A DNA stretch of 33,023 bases from Thermodesulfobacteriota bacterium (GTDB lineage Bacteria; Desulfobacterota; BSN033; UBA1163): positions 1 to 33,023 of the forward strand of contig JASEIE010000007.1 in the NCBI GenBank assembly GCA_030024065.1, read 5' to 3'. A program made the position numbers and the translations under genes. Below are positions 1-7,812 of this stretch, piece by piece. Within the stretch, counting starts at the first letter, position 1, and each line of letters begins with the position of its first letter. Below the pieces are notes generated by a model. The model was not told the DNA's origin. It did not search any database and was given only the letters and a program-made list of their open reading frames with translations.

Positions 1-65
1 GTGAATCCAATTGCCATCAAAGCGAGGGAAAAACTATTGATGATGCCGTAGATGAGGATGTCCAT
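1..65 (-). CDS. Branched-chain amino acid ABC permease, LivH type (N-terminal fragment)
   Basis: The first 65 bases read on the minus strand give a start ATG at 63-65 followed by MDILIYGIINSFSLALMAIG, which resembles the first membrane segment of LivH-type inner-membrane permeases. A GAGGG ribosome site lies four bases before the ATG. The rest of the gene lies beyond the window edge. It follows the Liv-type substrate-binding gene at 175-1476 on the same strand, which is the usual binding-protein then permease order, so the two probably serve one importer. Only about 21 codons are visible, so the call rests on the N-terminus and context. Confidence 0.7.
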   Translation of the reverse strand, partial: MDILIYGIINSFSLALMAIGF

Positions 66-74
66 GAGGCCCTC

Positions 75-176
75 AAAAAGGGGACAGGCTACTTTTTACT
101 ATCCATTTTGTTATGAAGGACTTCCCACAAAAACGGCTGAAAGCACAACTACAAAAAAGTAGCCTGTCCCCTTTTT
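75..176. repeat. 23-bp perfect inverted repeat, REP/MITE-like hairpin
   Basis: Bases 75-97 and 154-176 are perfect reverse complements around a 56-base spacer. The core word is GGGGACAGGCTAC, flanked by A and T runs. The right arm overlaps the stop codon of the binding-protein gene (175-177), and the left arm ends ten bases before the permease start. Repeats of this kind are common in deltaproteobacterial intergenic regions (recalled, not searched). The hairpin could dampen readthrough from the abundant binding protein into the permease. Confidence 0.7.
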
Positions 177-1476
177 ATTTCTTCATCCAGGGAGGAAGTT
201 TAATCTCACCCATGGCAATTTTGGGCGGGAAAACCACGATTCTCTTTCCTGCCTGCCACTGGAAAATCGTCCCAACGGCTCCCTCATTCGGATCAACGCT
301 GGGGATGACCTGGTGGTTTTTGGGATTGAATTTTATTCTACCATAGACGCCCATCATGTCCGTTTTCTCAAGAGCAGCTATGATGGCATCGGGATCAAGT
401 GAGCCAGCTCGCTCAATGGCATCTTTTAGAACATAAACTCCCATATAACTTGACGAAGTCCCGTAACCTTCAGGTTCTACCTTCCATCTCTTCGTATAGG
501 CTTCGACAAATTTCATCGTCCAATCAGTGGCTTTCGATGGGGCATTTCCTGCGTTGACCACACTGGCCATGCAGAATTCGCCTTTACCCTCAGTCGCCTT
601 CCAGAACCCAGGTTGCTCAGCGGCAGCGATAATGGTGCCAAAAGGGAGTGCAGGGATTTTCATATCAAACCATTGCTTGAGAAGGATTGAGCTTTCCGGC
701 ATATCCATGACGATGAGAATGACCTGGGCATTCTCCTTTCTGGCCTTAAGTAAGCCCACGGAAAAATCTGTGGTTCCTGTGGGATAGATTTCCCTGCCAA
801 GGACTTCCCAACCTTTTTCCCCAGCCAATTTAGCCGTAAGATCACCTGTTGCACGGGCGTGGGCAACATCTTGAACCATGATGAATAGTTTGTTAAGACC
901 ATGTTTTGCCTTAATATCCATCAGACAGGGGATGAATTCTCCCGTTACCAACCAACCGACTTCCCCAGAGATTCTGAAACAATATTTAAATTTGTCATAT
1001 TCATCCCCCACCCGTTTATGATAGGCTGGGGTCAAAACACCGGTCGTCAATATGGATACTTTTTTATATTTTGACAATAAATCCATAGCTGCCAGGGCAG
1101 CCTCAGACCGAACAGGACCCCCCACAATAAAATCAGCATTTTTCTCCAGGATAAGTTTTTCTACCACCAATAAAGCATCGCTGACGGGTACTCCTGGTTC
1201 CAGATCCCGGGTATCCATCACTTCTACGGTTAAAGGTCTCTTCTCTTTACCGACCGTCACTCCTCCCTTGGCATTGATTTCCTCCACTGCTAACCTGATC
1301 CCTCTGTCTGCACCCCATCCATAGAGAAAAGCTGTCGCCAGCGGCGCCCCGAGGACAATCGGCTTTCCCTGAGCGTTGGCCTTTGGGCTAAAAGAAGGAA
1401 TGCTGAATAAAATGGCCAATAAACCGACAATAAAAAAAGAAACGCCCACTAATAAAAAAAACCGCTTTCCTTTCAT
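175..1476 (-). CDS. Periplasmic substrate-binding protein of a Liv-type ABC importer
   Basis: A 433-residue type I periplasmic binding protein of the LivJ/LivK family (periplasmic-binding family 6). Residues 1-36 form a signal peptide: basic start MKGKR, a long hydrophobic stretch, then cleavage near KANAQ. The mature part begins KPIVLGAPLATAF and contains GIRLAVEEINAKGGV, the family's conserved first-helix motif. Length suits the family, whose members bind amino acids, amides, ureas or aromatic acids; the ligand here cannot be told. The start has a strong AAGGAGGGGG ribosome site. A separate promoter lies upstream at 1528-1556, and the LivH-like permease follows downstream. Confidence 0.9.
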   Translation of the reverse strand: MKGKRFFLLVGVSFFIVGLLAILFSIPSFSPKANAQGKPIVLGAPLATAFLYGWGADRGIRLAVEEINAKGGVTVGKEKRPLTVEVMDTRDLEPGVPVSDALLVVEKLILEKNADFIVGGPVRSEAALAAMDLLSKYKKVSILTTGVLTPAYHKRVGDEYDKFKYCFRISGEVGWLVTGEFIPCLMDIKAKHGLNKLFIMVQDVAHARATGDLTAKLAGEKGWEVLGREIYPTGTTDFSVGLLKARKENAQVILIVMDMPESSILLKQWFDMKIPALPFGTIIAAAEQPGFWKATEGKGEFCMASVVNAGNAPSKATDWTMKFVEAYTKRWKVEPEGYGTSSSYMGVYVLKDAIERAGSLDPDAIIAALEKTDMMGVYGRIKFNPKNHQVIPSVDPNEGAVGTIFQWQAGKRIVVFPPKIAMGEIKLPPWMKK

Positions 1477-1527
1477 AGGTCCCCCTCCTTTAGTAATGTA
1501 TTTCCCCCCATTCAGAAATTACAATAT

Positions 1528-1556
1528 AATCTATTGAAGATAGAGAAACCTGTCAA
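1528..1556 (-). promoter_or_regulatory. Sigma-70-type promoter for the binding-protein gene
   Basis: On the minus strand TTGACA (1551-1556) is followed after exactly 17 bases by TAGATT (1528-1533, four of six matches to TATAAT). It sits between the stop of the upstream binding-protein gene and the start at 1476, so the second binding protein can be transcribed on its own. Confidence 0.55.
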
Positions 1557-1558
1557 GT

Positions 1559-2746
1559 TTATTTAAAAACCGGTAAGCCCATCTCCGATCTCCCTATGGA
1601 GATGAAGCCTGTCTGCCTTGAAAGTTTTCCCTCTTTGACAATGAAGATCCTCGATTCCACACTGGGACGATGATCGGTGACCGTAATGGTGAGAGGGGGA
1701 AGGAGGCCTCCGACAACAAAGTTCCTAAAGCTTTCAAAAGATAACTTCACCCTTTCACGGGAAAACCCCTGTTCCAGAAGAGCCCTTCCCAGGGCTTCCA
1801 CGATCACCTTGACGGTGGTCCACCCTTCCACATAGGAGAGGGTGTGGGAATCGTAAGGGTGCCATTTCTGGTGGGCCTCCCTGATCTCTGCCATTCCGGG
1901 GACATCTTCTCCAAAAGGAGAGATGGGTTGTACTCCCCAAACTCCATCGAAGGCGGAAAGATTTTCGTCGAAGGCCTTCATACTGCAAACCCACCTATTT
2001 TTGAGATTGACATCTCTGGCTTCCTGAAGGAAAGAAAAGGTTTCCTTTGATGTCAGGCTCAGGTAAGCGAAGTCAGGGTTGAAGGATTTCAATGGGCCAA
2101 GAGGAGAAGAGATTTTTTCCGCGGCAGAGAAACCCGAAATCCAGATGTCCGGTCCGATTTCAAGACCCAGGGTATTGGCATAATGCTTTGCATCGTCTAA
2201 AAAATGTTGTCCGAGATGATCAGGAGAACCGACGAAAATAACTTTTGGCCTTCTCATTTTAACGTCGGACCTTTCTGAGATAAACTTCATGGCAATCTTT
2301 GATAAATCGAGGGGAGTAGGGGCAATCGAGAAAAGATAAGGATGTTTGGAAGCATTGGCCAGATGGGAGGGGAAAGAGCCTGTGAGCGCAGGAATCCGAT
2401 TGAGATGGATATGGCGTTGAAGGGCAAGGAATGTTTCTGTGGAATGAATGTATAGGAGAAGGATGCGATCTGCTTCGTTCAGTTTCCGAAAGGCGGCAAT
2501 GAATTCAGCAGGCTGGGAGGTGTCGTCGGCGAGAATGATCTCCAGTTTTTTTCCGAAGACCCCACCCTGTTGATTGATCCATTTCCCTGCATCGAGCATC
2601 CCTCTGGCACATTCTCTCCCGGAATCGCCCCATCGGCCGGTGAAAGGAATCAGTACCCCCACCTTGAGGGGTTCCTGGCTGAGACCAGGGTCGGGAGATA
2701 TTAAAAGAAAAAAAAGGATGAGAGGAAAGGAGATTGTAATTTTCAT
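1559..2746 (-). CDS. Second Liv-type periplasmic substrate-binding protein
   Basis: A family-6 periplasmic binding protein of 395 residues from the preferred start. The open frame extends to 2779, but the ATG at 2746 directly precedes a classic signal peptide (MKITISFPLILFFLLI, cleavage near GLSQ), while the 11 extra residues fall inside an inverted repeat. The mature start EPLKVGVLIPFTGRWGDSGR and the following MLDAGKWINQQGGVFGKK fit the family's N-terminal lobe. It is divergent from the protein at 175-1476 and has no permease of its own nearby, so it may feed the same transporter or act as an orphan sensor or binding protein. Ligand unknown. Confidence 0.85.
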   Translation of the reverse strand: MKITISFPLILFFLLISPDPGLSQEPLKVGVLIPFTGRWGDSGRECARGMLDAGKWINQQGGVFGKKLEIILADDTSQPAEFIAAFRKLNEADRILLLYIHSTETFLALQRHIHLNRIPALTGSFPSHLANASKHPYLFSIAPTPLDLSKIAMKFISERSDVKMRRPKVIFVGSPDHLGQHFLDDAKHYANTLGLEIGPDIWISGFSAAEKISSPLGPLKSFNPDFAYLSLTSKETFSFLQEARDVNLKNRWVCSMKAFDENLSAFDGVWGVQPISPFGEDVPGMAEIREAHQKWHPYDSHTLSYVEGWTTVKVIVEALGRALLEQGFSRERVKLSFESFRNFVVGGLLPPLTITVTDHRPSVESRIFIVKEGKLSRQTGFISIGRSEMGLPVFK

Positions 2747-2756
2747 TGCTAATTTT

Positions 2757-2817
2757 ACCCCGTTAGAAAGCCCCGCCATTCATGGCGGGATCAAAGCCCC
2801 GTCCTTTCTAACGGGGT
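2757..2817. repeat. Nested inverted repeat (14-bp outer, 8-bp inner)
   Basis: Outer arms ACCCCGTTAGAAAG (2757-2770) and its exact complement at 2804-2817 enclose an inner palindrome CCCGCCAT-TC-ATGGCGGG (2772-2789). It lies between the XRE-cupin gene and the binding-protein gene and covers the first codons of the longer version of the latter frame, which argues for the shorter start. It looks like a small REP or RAYT-type element. Confidence 0.7.
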
Positions 2818-2844
2818 TTACATTGTTCATTTTGCAATGATCAT

Positions 2845-3435
2845 TTATGTGCCCGGGGCATAGAGCACCGCCAGGATTCTGGTGACTTTATCCTGGTGGC
2901 ATTGGACCCGATGAGGAATGGTCGAGTCATAGTAGATGGAGTCGCCAGGGGAGAGGACATCCGTGTGATCTCCAAGGATTACCTCCATTTCACCTTCTAA
3001 GACAAAGATGAATTCCTCGCCTTCATGGACAGAGGTCTTGGACGTCTTCACGGTGGCCGGCTCCAGAGTGACGATAAAAGGTTCCATATGGCGATCCTTC
3101 TTTTCAAACCCCAACGATTCGTAAGAATAGCCATATTTTACCCCGTCCTTTGAGGCAAACCGGGAGACGCTTTTTCGTTCATCCTTCCTCACAATGGCGA
3201 AAGGCTCCCCCTGAGTCTCGCCCAGTAAATCTCCCACCCTCACCCCCAAGGCATTCGCCAGTTTGATCATCGTCCCGAGGGATGGGGAGACGAGATGGTT
3301 TTCCATTTGAGAGAGCAGGGCTGTTGAAAATCCTGTCAAGTCCGCCACCTCTTTTAATGAGAGCCCCTTACCCTCTCTGATGGTCTTAATCTTCTCTCCG
3401 ACCCGGATTTCTTGAAATTCTCTTTTTTCTTCCAT
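2845..3435 (-). CDS. XRE-family transcriptional regulator with C-terminal cupin domain
   Basis: A 196-residue regulator. Residues about 7-70 are a Cro/C1-type helix-turn-helix (GEKIKTIREGKGLSLKEVAD, then TALLSQMENHLVSPSLGTM, typical of this subfamily). Residues about 115-190 are a cupin_2 barrel (VHEGEEFIFVLEGEMEV, then LSPGDSIYYDSTIPHRV), the likely sensor of a small ligand. The chosen ATG at 3433-3435 has an AGGGGG ribosome site five bases upstream; a longer frame to 3456 has none. It follows the Kor subunits on the same strand and so is a plausible local regulator of the oxidoreductase and Liv genes. Its ribosome site is partly inside a hairpin. Confidence 0.9.
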   Translation of the reverse strand: MEEKREFQEIRVGEKIKTIREGKGLSLKEVADLTGFSTALLSQMENHLVSPSLGTMIKLANALGVRVGDLLGETQGEPFAIVRKDERKSVSRFASKDGVKYGYSYESLGFEKKDRHMEPFIVTLEPATVKTSKTSVHEGEEFIFVLEGEMEVILGDHTDVLSPGDSIYYDSTIPHRVQCHQDKVTRILAVLYAPGT

Positions 3436-3441
3436 GGATCC

Positions 3442-3474
3442 CCCTGAACCATGCAAGGTTCAGGGCTATGCCCT
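3442..3474 (-). promoter_or_regulatory. Two mutually exclusive hairpins over the XRE-cupin ribosome site
   Basis: Read in the mRNA direction, AGGGC-ATA-GCCCT (3474 down to 3462) overlaps the next stem CCCTGAACC-TTGCAT-GGTTCAGGG (3465 down to 3442). They share four bases, so only one can form. The second stem includes part of the AGGGGG ribosome site of the regulator gene. Sequence shows the pairing; a switching role is inference. Confidence 0.4.
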
Positions 3475-3510
3475 GCATCCCACTTGGTGCAAGGCCCTAA
3501 CCCTTTCCTG

Positions 3511-4074
3511 CTATGTTAATGTTTTAACGAATTCGGCTCCAATCTGGATTGCCTTGATATTGGATGGGATGAGGTGATGATAGCGCTCATCCAATATTTT
3601 TTCAAGAGATTCAAATAGAGAGGTCATCTGGACCAGATGGGTCTTTTCTACAAAAGCTCCCAGGGCAATCATATTGGCGAGCTTCGGATTTCCATTTTCG
3701 ATGGCAATGTCATTGACCGGAATGGGAATGAGTTGGATGTCTCTCCGGCAAGCCTCTTTGAGATCGATGAGAGAGGAATTGATCAGGAGGAGACCGCGGG
3801 GAAGGACAGCAGGTTCATATTTTATCAGAGAGGGTAAATTCATGACAATGGCCGCATGGGGTTTTTTCACAATGGGTGAACCGATCTCTTTAGAGGAGAT
3901 CACCACCGTGCAATTGGCTGTCCCTCCTCTCATCTCGACGCCATAGGTAGGAAGAAAGGTGACATGCATTCCTTCCCTCATGGCGGCATAAGCCAGCAGG
4001 TTTCCGATGAGCAATACCCCCTGTCCGCCAAACCCGGAAATAATCACATCATAATAAAAATGGTCACTCGACAT
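3511..4074 (-). CDS. korC: 2-oxoacid:ferredoxin oxidoreductase, gamma subunit
   Basis: A 187-residue gamma-type subunit of the 2-oxoacid:ferredoxin oxidoreductase family, cytoplasmic. The N-terminus YDVIISGFGGQGVLLIGNLL is the family signature, followed by TYGVEMRGGTANCTVVIS (about residues 43-60). Length is normal for a stand-alone gamma subunit. It is last of a korD-korA-korB-korC series on one strand, about 54 bases after the beta subunit. The complex oxidatively decarboxylates a 2-oxoacid to an acyl-CoA with reduction of ferredoxin. Whether the substrate is 2-oxoglutarate, 2-oxoisovalerate or another acid is not decided by sequence alone, so the symbol is by family. Confidence 0.88.
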   Translation of the reverse strand: MSSDHFYYDVIISGFGGQGVLLIGNLLAYAAMREGMHVTFLPTYGVEMRGGTANCTVVISSKEIGSPIVKKPHAAIVMNLPSLIKYEPAVLPRGLLLINSSLIDLKEACRRDIQLIPIPVNDIAIENGNPKLANMIALGAFVEKTHLVQMTSLFESLEKILDERYHHLIPSNIKAIQIGAEFVKTLT

Positions 4075-4089
4075 AAATCATCCTGGTAT

Positions 4090-4110
4090 CCATTGACCAT
4101 TGACCATTGA
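4090..4110. repeat. Three tandem copies of a 7-bp word
   Basis: CCATTGA is repeated three times without gap in the 54-base space between korC and korB, followed by the related words CCAATGATT and AATGACTCATT. Too short and too regular for a CRISPR; it belongs to the word-repeat class seen in other gaps here. Confidence 0.75.
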
Positions 4111-4128
4111 CCAATGATTAATGACTCA

Positions 4129-4881
4129 TTACAGGTAGTCTGCCATTTTTCGTTCTTTCAGGATACCCAGTGGAAAATAGGGGATCATTTCTTCCCCAAC
4201 CCGGCGATTGGCTTCCAAAGCGGTCATCCCCCAGTTGGTGGGGCAGGCCATCAGGATTTCAACGAAAGCGAAACCGATCTCCTCGATCTGCATTTGAAAC
4301 GCCTTTCGGACTGCTTTTTTTGCCTTCATTAAATTGGCCGGAGTGTTTACCGCTACTCTTGCCACAAAGGCGCTTCCTTCTAAGGTGGCCATCATCTCTG
4401 CCATTCGAATCGGATAACCATCACAGGTAAAATCCCTCCCGTAAGGGCTCGTGGTGGTCTTCTGTCCGAGGAGGGTGGTCGGGGCCATCTGGCCTCCGGT
4501 CATTCCGTAGATCCCGTTGTTGGCAAAGATGAGGGTGATGTTTTCTCCCCGATTGGCCGTATGGATCCCCTCTGCGATGCCAATTGCTCCAAGGTCCCCG
4601 TCTCCCTGAATGGTGAAGACGATTCGATCTTTTCTGGCGCGTTTCACTCCCGAGGCCACAGCAGAAGCCCTTCCGTGGGGCGCTTCGAGGACATCAATAT
4701 TGAAATAGTCGTACATAAAGACGGAACACCCCACCGAGGCAACCCCAATCGTCTTCTCCCGGATCTTAAAGTGATCGATGGCCTCTGCGACCAGGCGATG
4801 AGTGATTCCATGGTGACATCCCGGACAGAAATGAAAAGGGACATCAATCAAACACTCCGGACGCTTAAAGACAAGTTCCAT
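4129..4881 (-). CDS. korB: 2-oxoacid:ferredoxin oxidoreductase, beta (TPP-binding) subunit
   Basis: A 250-residue thiamine diphosphate-binding subunit. Residues 19-22 CPGC begin the family's N-terminal motif. The TPP/Mg motif is GDGDLGAIG at 93-101 with the paired asparagines NN at 121-122, spaced as expected. YGMTGGQ (125-131) is also typical. Only CPGC plus C52 are evident as candidate Fe-S ligands. A GAGG ribosome site lies five bases before the ATG. Together with korA it forms the catalytic core that makes acyl-CoA and reduces the KorD ferredoxin. The gap to korA holds a large hairpin repeat. Confidence 0.92.
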   Translation of the reverse strand: MELVFKRPECLIDVPFHFCPGCHHGITHRLVAEAIDHFKIREKTIGVASVGCSVFMYDYFNIDVLEAPHGRASAVASGVKRARKDRIVFTIQGDGDLGAIGIAEGIHTANRGENITLIFANNGIYGMTGGQMAPTTLLGQKTTTSPYGRDFTCDGYPIRMAEMMATLEGSAFVARVAVNTPANLMKAKKAVRKAFQMQIEEIGFAFVEILMACPTNWGMTALEANRRVGEEMIPYFPLGILKERKMADYL

Positions 4882-4890
4882 CTCAACCTC

Positions 4891-4957
4891 ATTTCAGATT
4901 TGAGATTTCAGATTTTAGATTTTTTCAATCCGAAATCTACAATCTACAATCTGAAAT
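4891..4957. repeat. Imperfect 25-bp inverted repeat built from an AGATTT word
   Basis: Arms 4891-4915 and 4933-4957 match at about 21 of 25 positions with a 17-base loop. Both are built from repeats of ATTTCAGATT-like words. The element almost fills the korA-korB gap; its outer end touches the korA stop codon and its other end abuts the korB ribosome site. Confidence 0.7.
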
Positions 4958-6021
4958 TAGTGATAGTATTTTTTGATTTCCTCCAGTATCTCTTCCGGGG
5001 AGGGCAGGGCGCCCGGAGGCTTCCCGTAAAAATAGACATTGGCGTCCCGATCCACTGAAAGTCTTACATCCTCTACCATCTGCCCTGTATTCAATTCAAC
5101 GGTCAAAAATAATTTGACCTTTTGAGAGAGTTCAAGGAGCTTTCCTTCGGGGAAGGGGAAGAGACTGATGGGCCTGAAGAGACCTACCTTCATCCCTTTC
5201 TCCCTTGCCAGTTCAACTGCCGTCCTCGAGACCCTTGACATACTCCCGAAGGCGACAATGACCAGTTGGGCATCCTCGGCGCTAAAGCTTTCAAAACGCA
5301 CATCTTCTTTTTTCATCCTCTCATACTTCTGATGAAGTTTCCAGTTATGTTCTGTCAGTTCTCCCTCCTGGAGATAGAGCGATTTGATCTTTAAGGGTTT
5401 TCTCCCTTCGGCTCCGGTTAAGGCCCAATCCTTTTGGGGAAGTTCCATTTGATGATATCCTCCTCGAAGAAGAGGCTCCTTCATCTGTCCCAGGAGGGCA
5501 TCCCCTAAAATCATCGCCGGGTTCCTGTATTTATCGGAAAGGTCAAAGGCCAGACAGGTCAGATCATACATCTCCTGAACCGTAGAAGGGGCCAGGACGA
5601 TCACTCGGTAATCGCCATGGCCTCCGCCGCGGGTGGCCTGGAAATAGTCGCCCTGGGAAGGAGAGATTCCCCCCAACCCCGGTCCGCTCCTCGAGATGTT
5701 AACGACGACAACCGGAAGTTCGCTTCCTGCCATATAGGAGATCCCTTCCTGCATGAGGGATATCCCCGGGCTGGAGGAAGAGGTCATGGCTCTGGTTCCA
5801 GTGGCGGATGCTCCTAAAAGGAGGTTGATGGAGGCGATTTCACTCTCAGCCTGAATGAACTCCCCGCCTATGGCAGGGAGGTGTTTGGAAAGATATTCCG
5901 GAATTTCGTTCTGCGGGGTGATGGGATACCCAAAAAAGAGCAGGCATCCTGCATCAATGGCTCCCATGGCAACGGCCTCGTTTCCCCTGACCAGTATTTT
6001 TTCTGGATCCTTACTGCTCAC
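4957..6021 (-). CDS. korA: 2-oxoacid:ferredoxin oxidoreductase, alpha subunit
   Basis: A subunit of about 354 residues with the pyruvate-ferredoxin-oxidoreductase N-terminal domain. VRGNEAVAMGAIDAGCLLFF then GYPITPQNEIPEYL is the family signature, followed by QAESEIASINLLLGASATG and the SSSPGISLMQEGISYMAGSE stretch. The C-terminal part (about 240-350) matches the transketolase C-terminal-like domain. A frame runs up to 6036, but GTG at 6019-6021 is preferred: GGAGG lies four bases upstream and the gene then overlaps the ferredoxin gene by 11 bases. It supplies the 2-oxoacid binding half of the KorAB catalytic pair. Confidence 0.92.
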   Translation of the reverse strand: MSSKDPEKILVRGNEAVAMGAIDAGCLLFFGYPITPQNEIPEYLSKHLPAIGGEFIQAESEIASINLLLGASATGTRAMTSSSSPGISLMQEGISYMAGSELPVVVVNISRSGPGLGGISPSQGDYFQATRGGGHGDYRVIVLAPSTVQEMYDLTCLAFDLSDKYRNPAMILGDALLGQMKEPLLRGGYHQMELPQKDWALTGAEGRKPLKIKSLYLQEGELTEHNWKLHQKYERMKKEDVRFESFSAEDAQLVIVAFGSMSRVSRTAVELAREKGMKVGLFRPISLFPFPEGKLLELSQKVKLFLTVELNTGQMVEDVRLSVDRDANVYFYGKPPGALPSPEEILEEIKKYYH

Positions 6022-6232
6022 GCTGCCTCCACACACGAATCGCTACATCCGGACAGATCTCACCACAGAGAGCACACCCCGTGCATTTCTCATCATCCTC
6101 CCAGAGGACAAAGAAATATCCCTGCCGGTTGATTTCGGTTCCAATATGAATCAATTCCTTCGTGCAGGAGATGGTGCAGAGGCCGCATCCCTTGCATCGT
6201 TCTTTGTCAATTTCGATTTTGCCAATCATCAC
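6011..6232 (-). CDS. korD: 2[4Fe-4S] ferredoxin subunit of the 2-oxoacid oxidoreductase
   Basis: A 73-residue ferredoxin with two complete cluster motifs: C13-x2-C16-x2-C19-x3-C23 and C50-x2-C53-x2-C56-x3-C60-P. Size and position directly before korA (11-base overlap) fit the delta subunit of four-subunit 2-oxoacid:ferredoxin oxidoreductases. It passes electrons from the TPP subunit to soluble ferredoxin. Two start codons are adjacent (GTG at 6232, ATG at 6229) and no strong ribosome site separates them. Confidence 0.9.
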   Translation of the reverse strand: MMIGKIEIDKERCKGCGLCTISCTKELIHIGTEINRQGYFFVLWEDDEKCTGCALCGEICPDVAIRVWRQREQ

Positions 6233-6266
6233 GAACTACCCACTGGAATAGTGGAATAATCTTTGC

Positions 6267-6381
6267 TGGAATGATGGAATATTGGAGTGATGGAATAATG
6301 GGAAGATCATTCCCTTCTCAGCCCAATATTCCAGTGTTCCACTATTCCAATTTTCCATTCTTCTACTATTCCATCATTCCA
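6267..6381. repeat. Intergenic hairpin of GGAAT/ATTCC words
   Basis: The 158-base gap between the CoA-transferase and korD is made almost wholly of TGGAATGATGG-like words on one side and their complements on the other. Arms 6267-6281 and 6367-6381 are a perfect 15-bp inverted repeat. No coding capacity is seen. Confidence 0.7.
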
Positions 6382-6390
6382 ATCATCTTG

Positions 6391-7566
6391 TCAGATTGCT
6401 TTCACCTCTTTAAAATGTTGAATCTCTTTATCCGAATAACCGATCTGTTTCAAAATTTCCACTGTATGTTCTCCCCACAATGGAGGGGGATTGCGGACCT
6501 CAAAAGGGAATTGAGATAACTTAATGGGATTCCCAACCTGTTTCACCCTTCCCTCGATAGGGTGTTCAAAATCAATTACCATCTGTCGATGGAGGACATG
6601 AGGATGCTCGAAAACTTCTTCAAGGGTTAAGATGGGTTCACAGCATGCATCGACCTCTTTAAAAAATTCAGTCCATTCCCTCTGGGTTTTGGTCTTGAAA
6701 AGGGTTTTGATTTCTTCAATGATCCGAACCCTTTCTTCTACTTCCACGAATTGTTTGGAAATAAGATCCTTTTTCCCGATGGCCTCACAGAAGTTCTTCC
6801 AGAATTTCGGCTCCAGCGCTCCAAGGGACATGAATCTCCCATCCTCTGTTGGGTAGACCTGATAACAGGCATATCTTCCTGAGAGGCGCATCTCTCCCCG
6901 TTTTGGAAGCTCCTTATCCATCAGGTATCTTCCTGCATGTATGGAGAGCCAGGACAAAACACCATCATGCATGGCAATATCGAGGTGTTGTCCTTCACCT
7001 GTTTTTTGTCGATGGATTGTAGCAGCGAGGATGGCAATGGCAGCCATCTCCCCCCCTCCGCCCATATCGGCAATTTGGACGCCTGGGATAACAGGACCCT
7101 CCTCCTTCGATCCGGTTAATTCAAGGATCCCTCCCAGACCGATGTAGTTAATATCATGACCGGATCGATCTCTGTAAGGGCCATCCTGTCCATATCCCGA
7201 AAGAGAGCAGAGGATCACCCGGGGAATCCTCTTTTTCAGATCCTGATAGCCAATTCCGAGGCGATCCATCACCCCTGGTCTGAAACCCTCTAAAATAATG
7301 TCATAAGTTTCAGTTAATTTATAAAAAATCTCCTTTCCTTCTTCTATCTTCAGGTTGAGGATCATGCTTTTCTTATTCCGGTTCAGGGCAAGGAAATAGG
7401 CGCTGTCCCTCTTTTGGGAAGGGACCATCTTCCTCATATAATCTCCCTGTGACGGGTCTTCGATCTTGAGCACCTCCATCCCGAGATCTGCCAGAAGGAG
7501 GGAACAGTAAGCACCTGGCAGAAGTCTTGAGAGGTCAAGCATTTTTAGGCCTTTTAATAAGCCCAC
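6391..7566 (-). CDS. CaiB/BaiF family (family III) CoA-transferase
   Basis: A 391-residue family III CoA-transferase, which moves CoA between carboxylic acids in the cytoplasm. LKGLKMLDLSRLLPGAYCSL and the LGMEVLKIEDPSQGDYMRK stretch are N-terminal hallmarks. LNRNKKSMILNLK (61-73), SGYGQDGPYRDRSGHD and QIADMGGGGEM follow. D167 in IADMGG is the expected catalytic aspartate. The start is GTG at 7564-7566 with AAGGAG five bases upstream. The acyl group is unknown; relatives act on carnitine, bile acids, succinyl/benzylsuccinate or 2-methylacyl-CoA (racemase). It faces away from the CoA-ligase gene across a 246-base gap, and korD follows on the same strand after 158 bases. Confidence 0.9.
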   Translation of the reverse strand: MGLLKGLKMLDLSRLLPGAYCSLLLADLGMEVLKIEDPSQGDYMRKMVPSQKRDSAYFLALNRNKKSMILNLKIEEGKEIFYKLTETYDIILEGFRPGVMDRLGIGYQDLKKRIPRVILCSLSGYGQDGPYRDRSGHDINYIGLGGILELTGSKEEGPVIPGVQIADMGGGGEMAAIAILAATIHRQKTGEGQHLDIAMHDGVLSWLSIHAGRYLMDKELPKRGEMRLSGRYACYQVYPTEDGRFMSLGALEPKFWKNFCEAIGKKDLISKQFVEVEERVRIIEEIKTLFKTKTQREWTEFFKEVDACCEPILTLEEVFEHPHVLHRQMVIDFEHPIEGRVKQVGNPIKLSQFPFEVRNPPPLWGEHTVEILKQIGYSDKEIQHFKEVKAI

Positions 7567-7699
7567 CCTGTCTCCTTTAAGATAATTACTGGAAAATTAA
7601 TAACATATCGAATTATAAAATAAAAGACTTATGCCATAAAGTGAAAAATGATTTTTACACGATGTGCTAAGCTCCATGCCTGATCATCAAACCAGAACT

Positions 7700-7729
7700 T
7701 TGACACCCGGATCCTTTGCGCCCTATACT
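7700..7729 (+). promoter_or_regulatory. Sigma-70-type promoter for the CoA ligase
   Basis: TTGACA (7700-7705), an 18-base spacer and TATACT (7724-7729). It leaves an untranslated leader of roughly 80 bases before the ATG at 7813. The minus-strand CoA-transferase has only a weaker candidate here (TATAAT with a poor -35 box). Confidence 0.6.
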
Positions 7730-7812
7730 TTGGGTTGCAGGTACATCTTGACCAAAATGATGAGAAATGGTATTCAAACATTGTCCTTAAACCTTTTAGG
7801 GGGGCTAATTTT

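Noticed and set aside
4090..4135. Possible CRISPR repeats
   Set aside because: Copies are only 7 bp, contiguous, with no spacers and no cas genes.
4561..5058. 165-residue plus-strand frame across korB and korA
   Set aside because: Antisense to two clear genes and runs through the AGATTT hairpin repeat.
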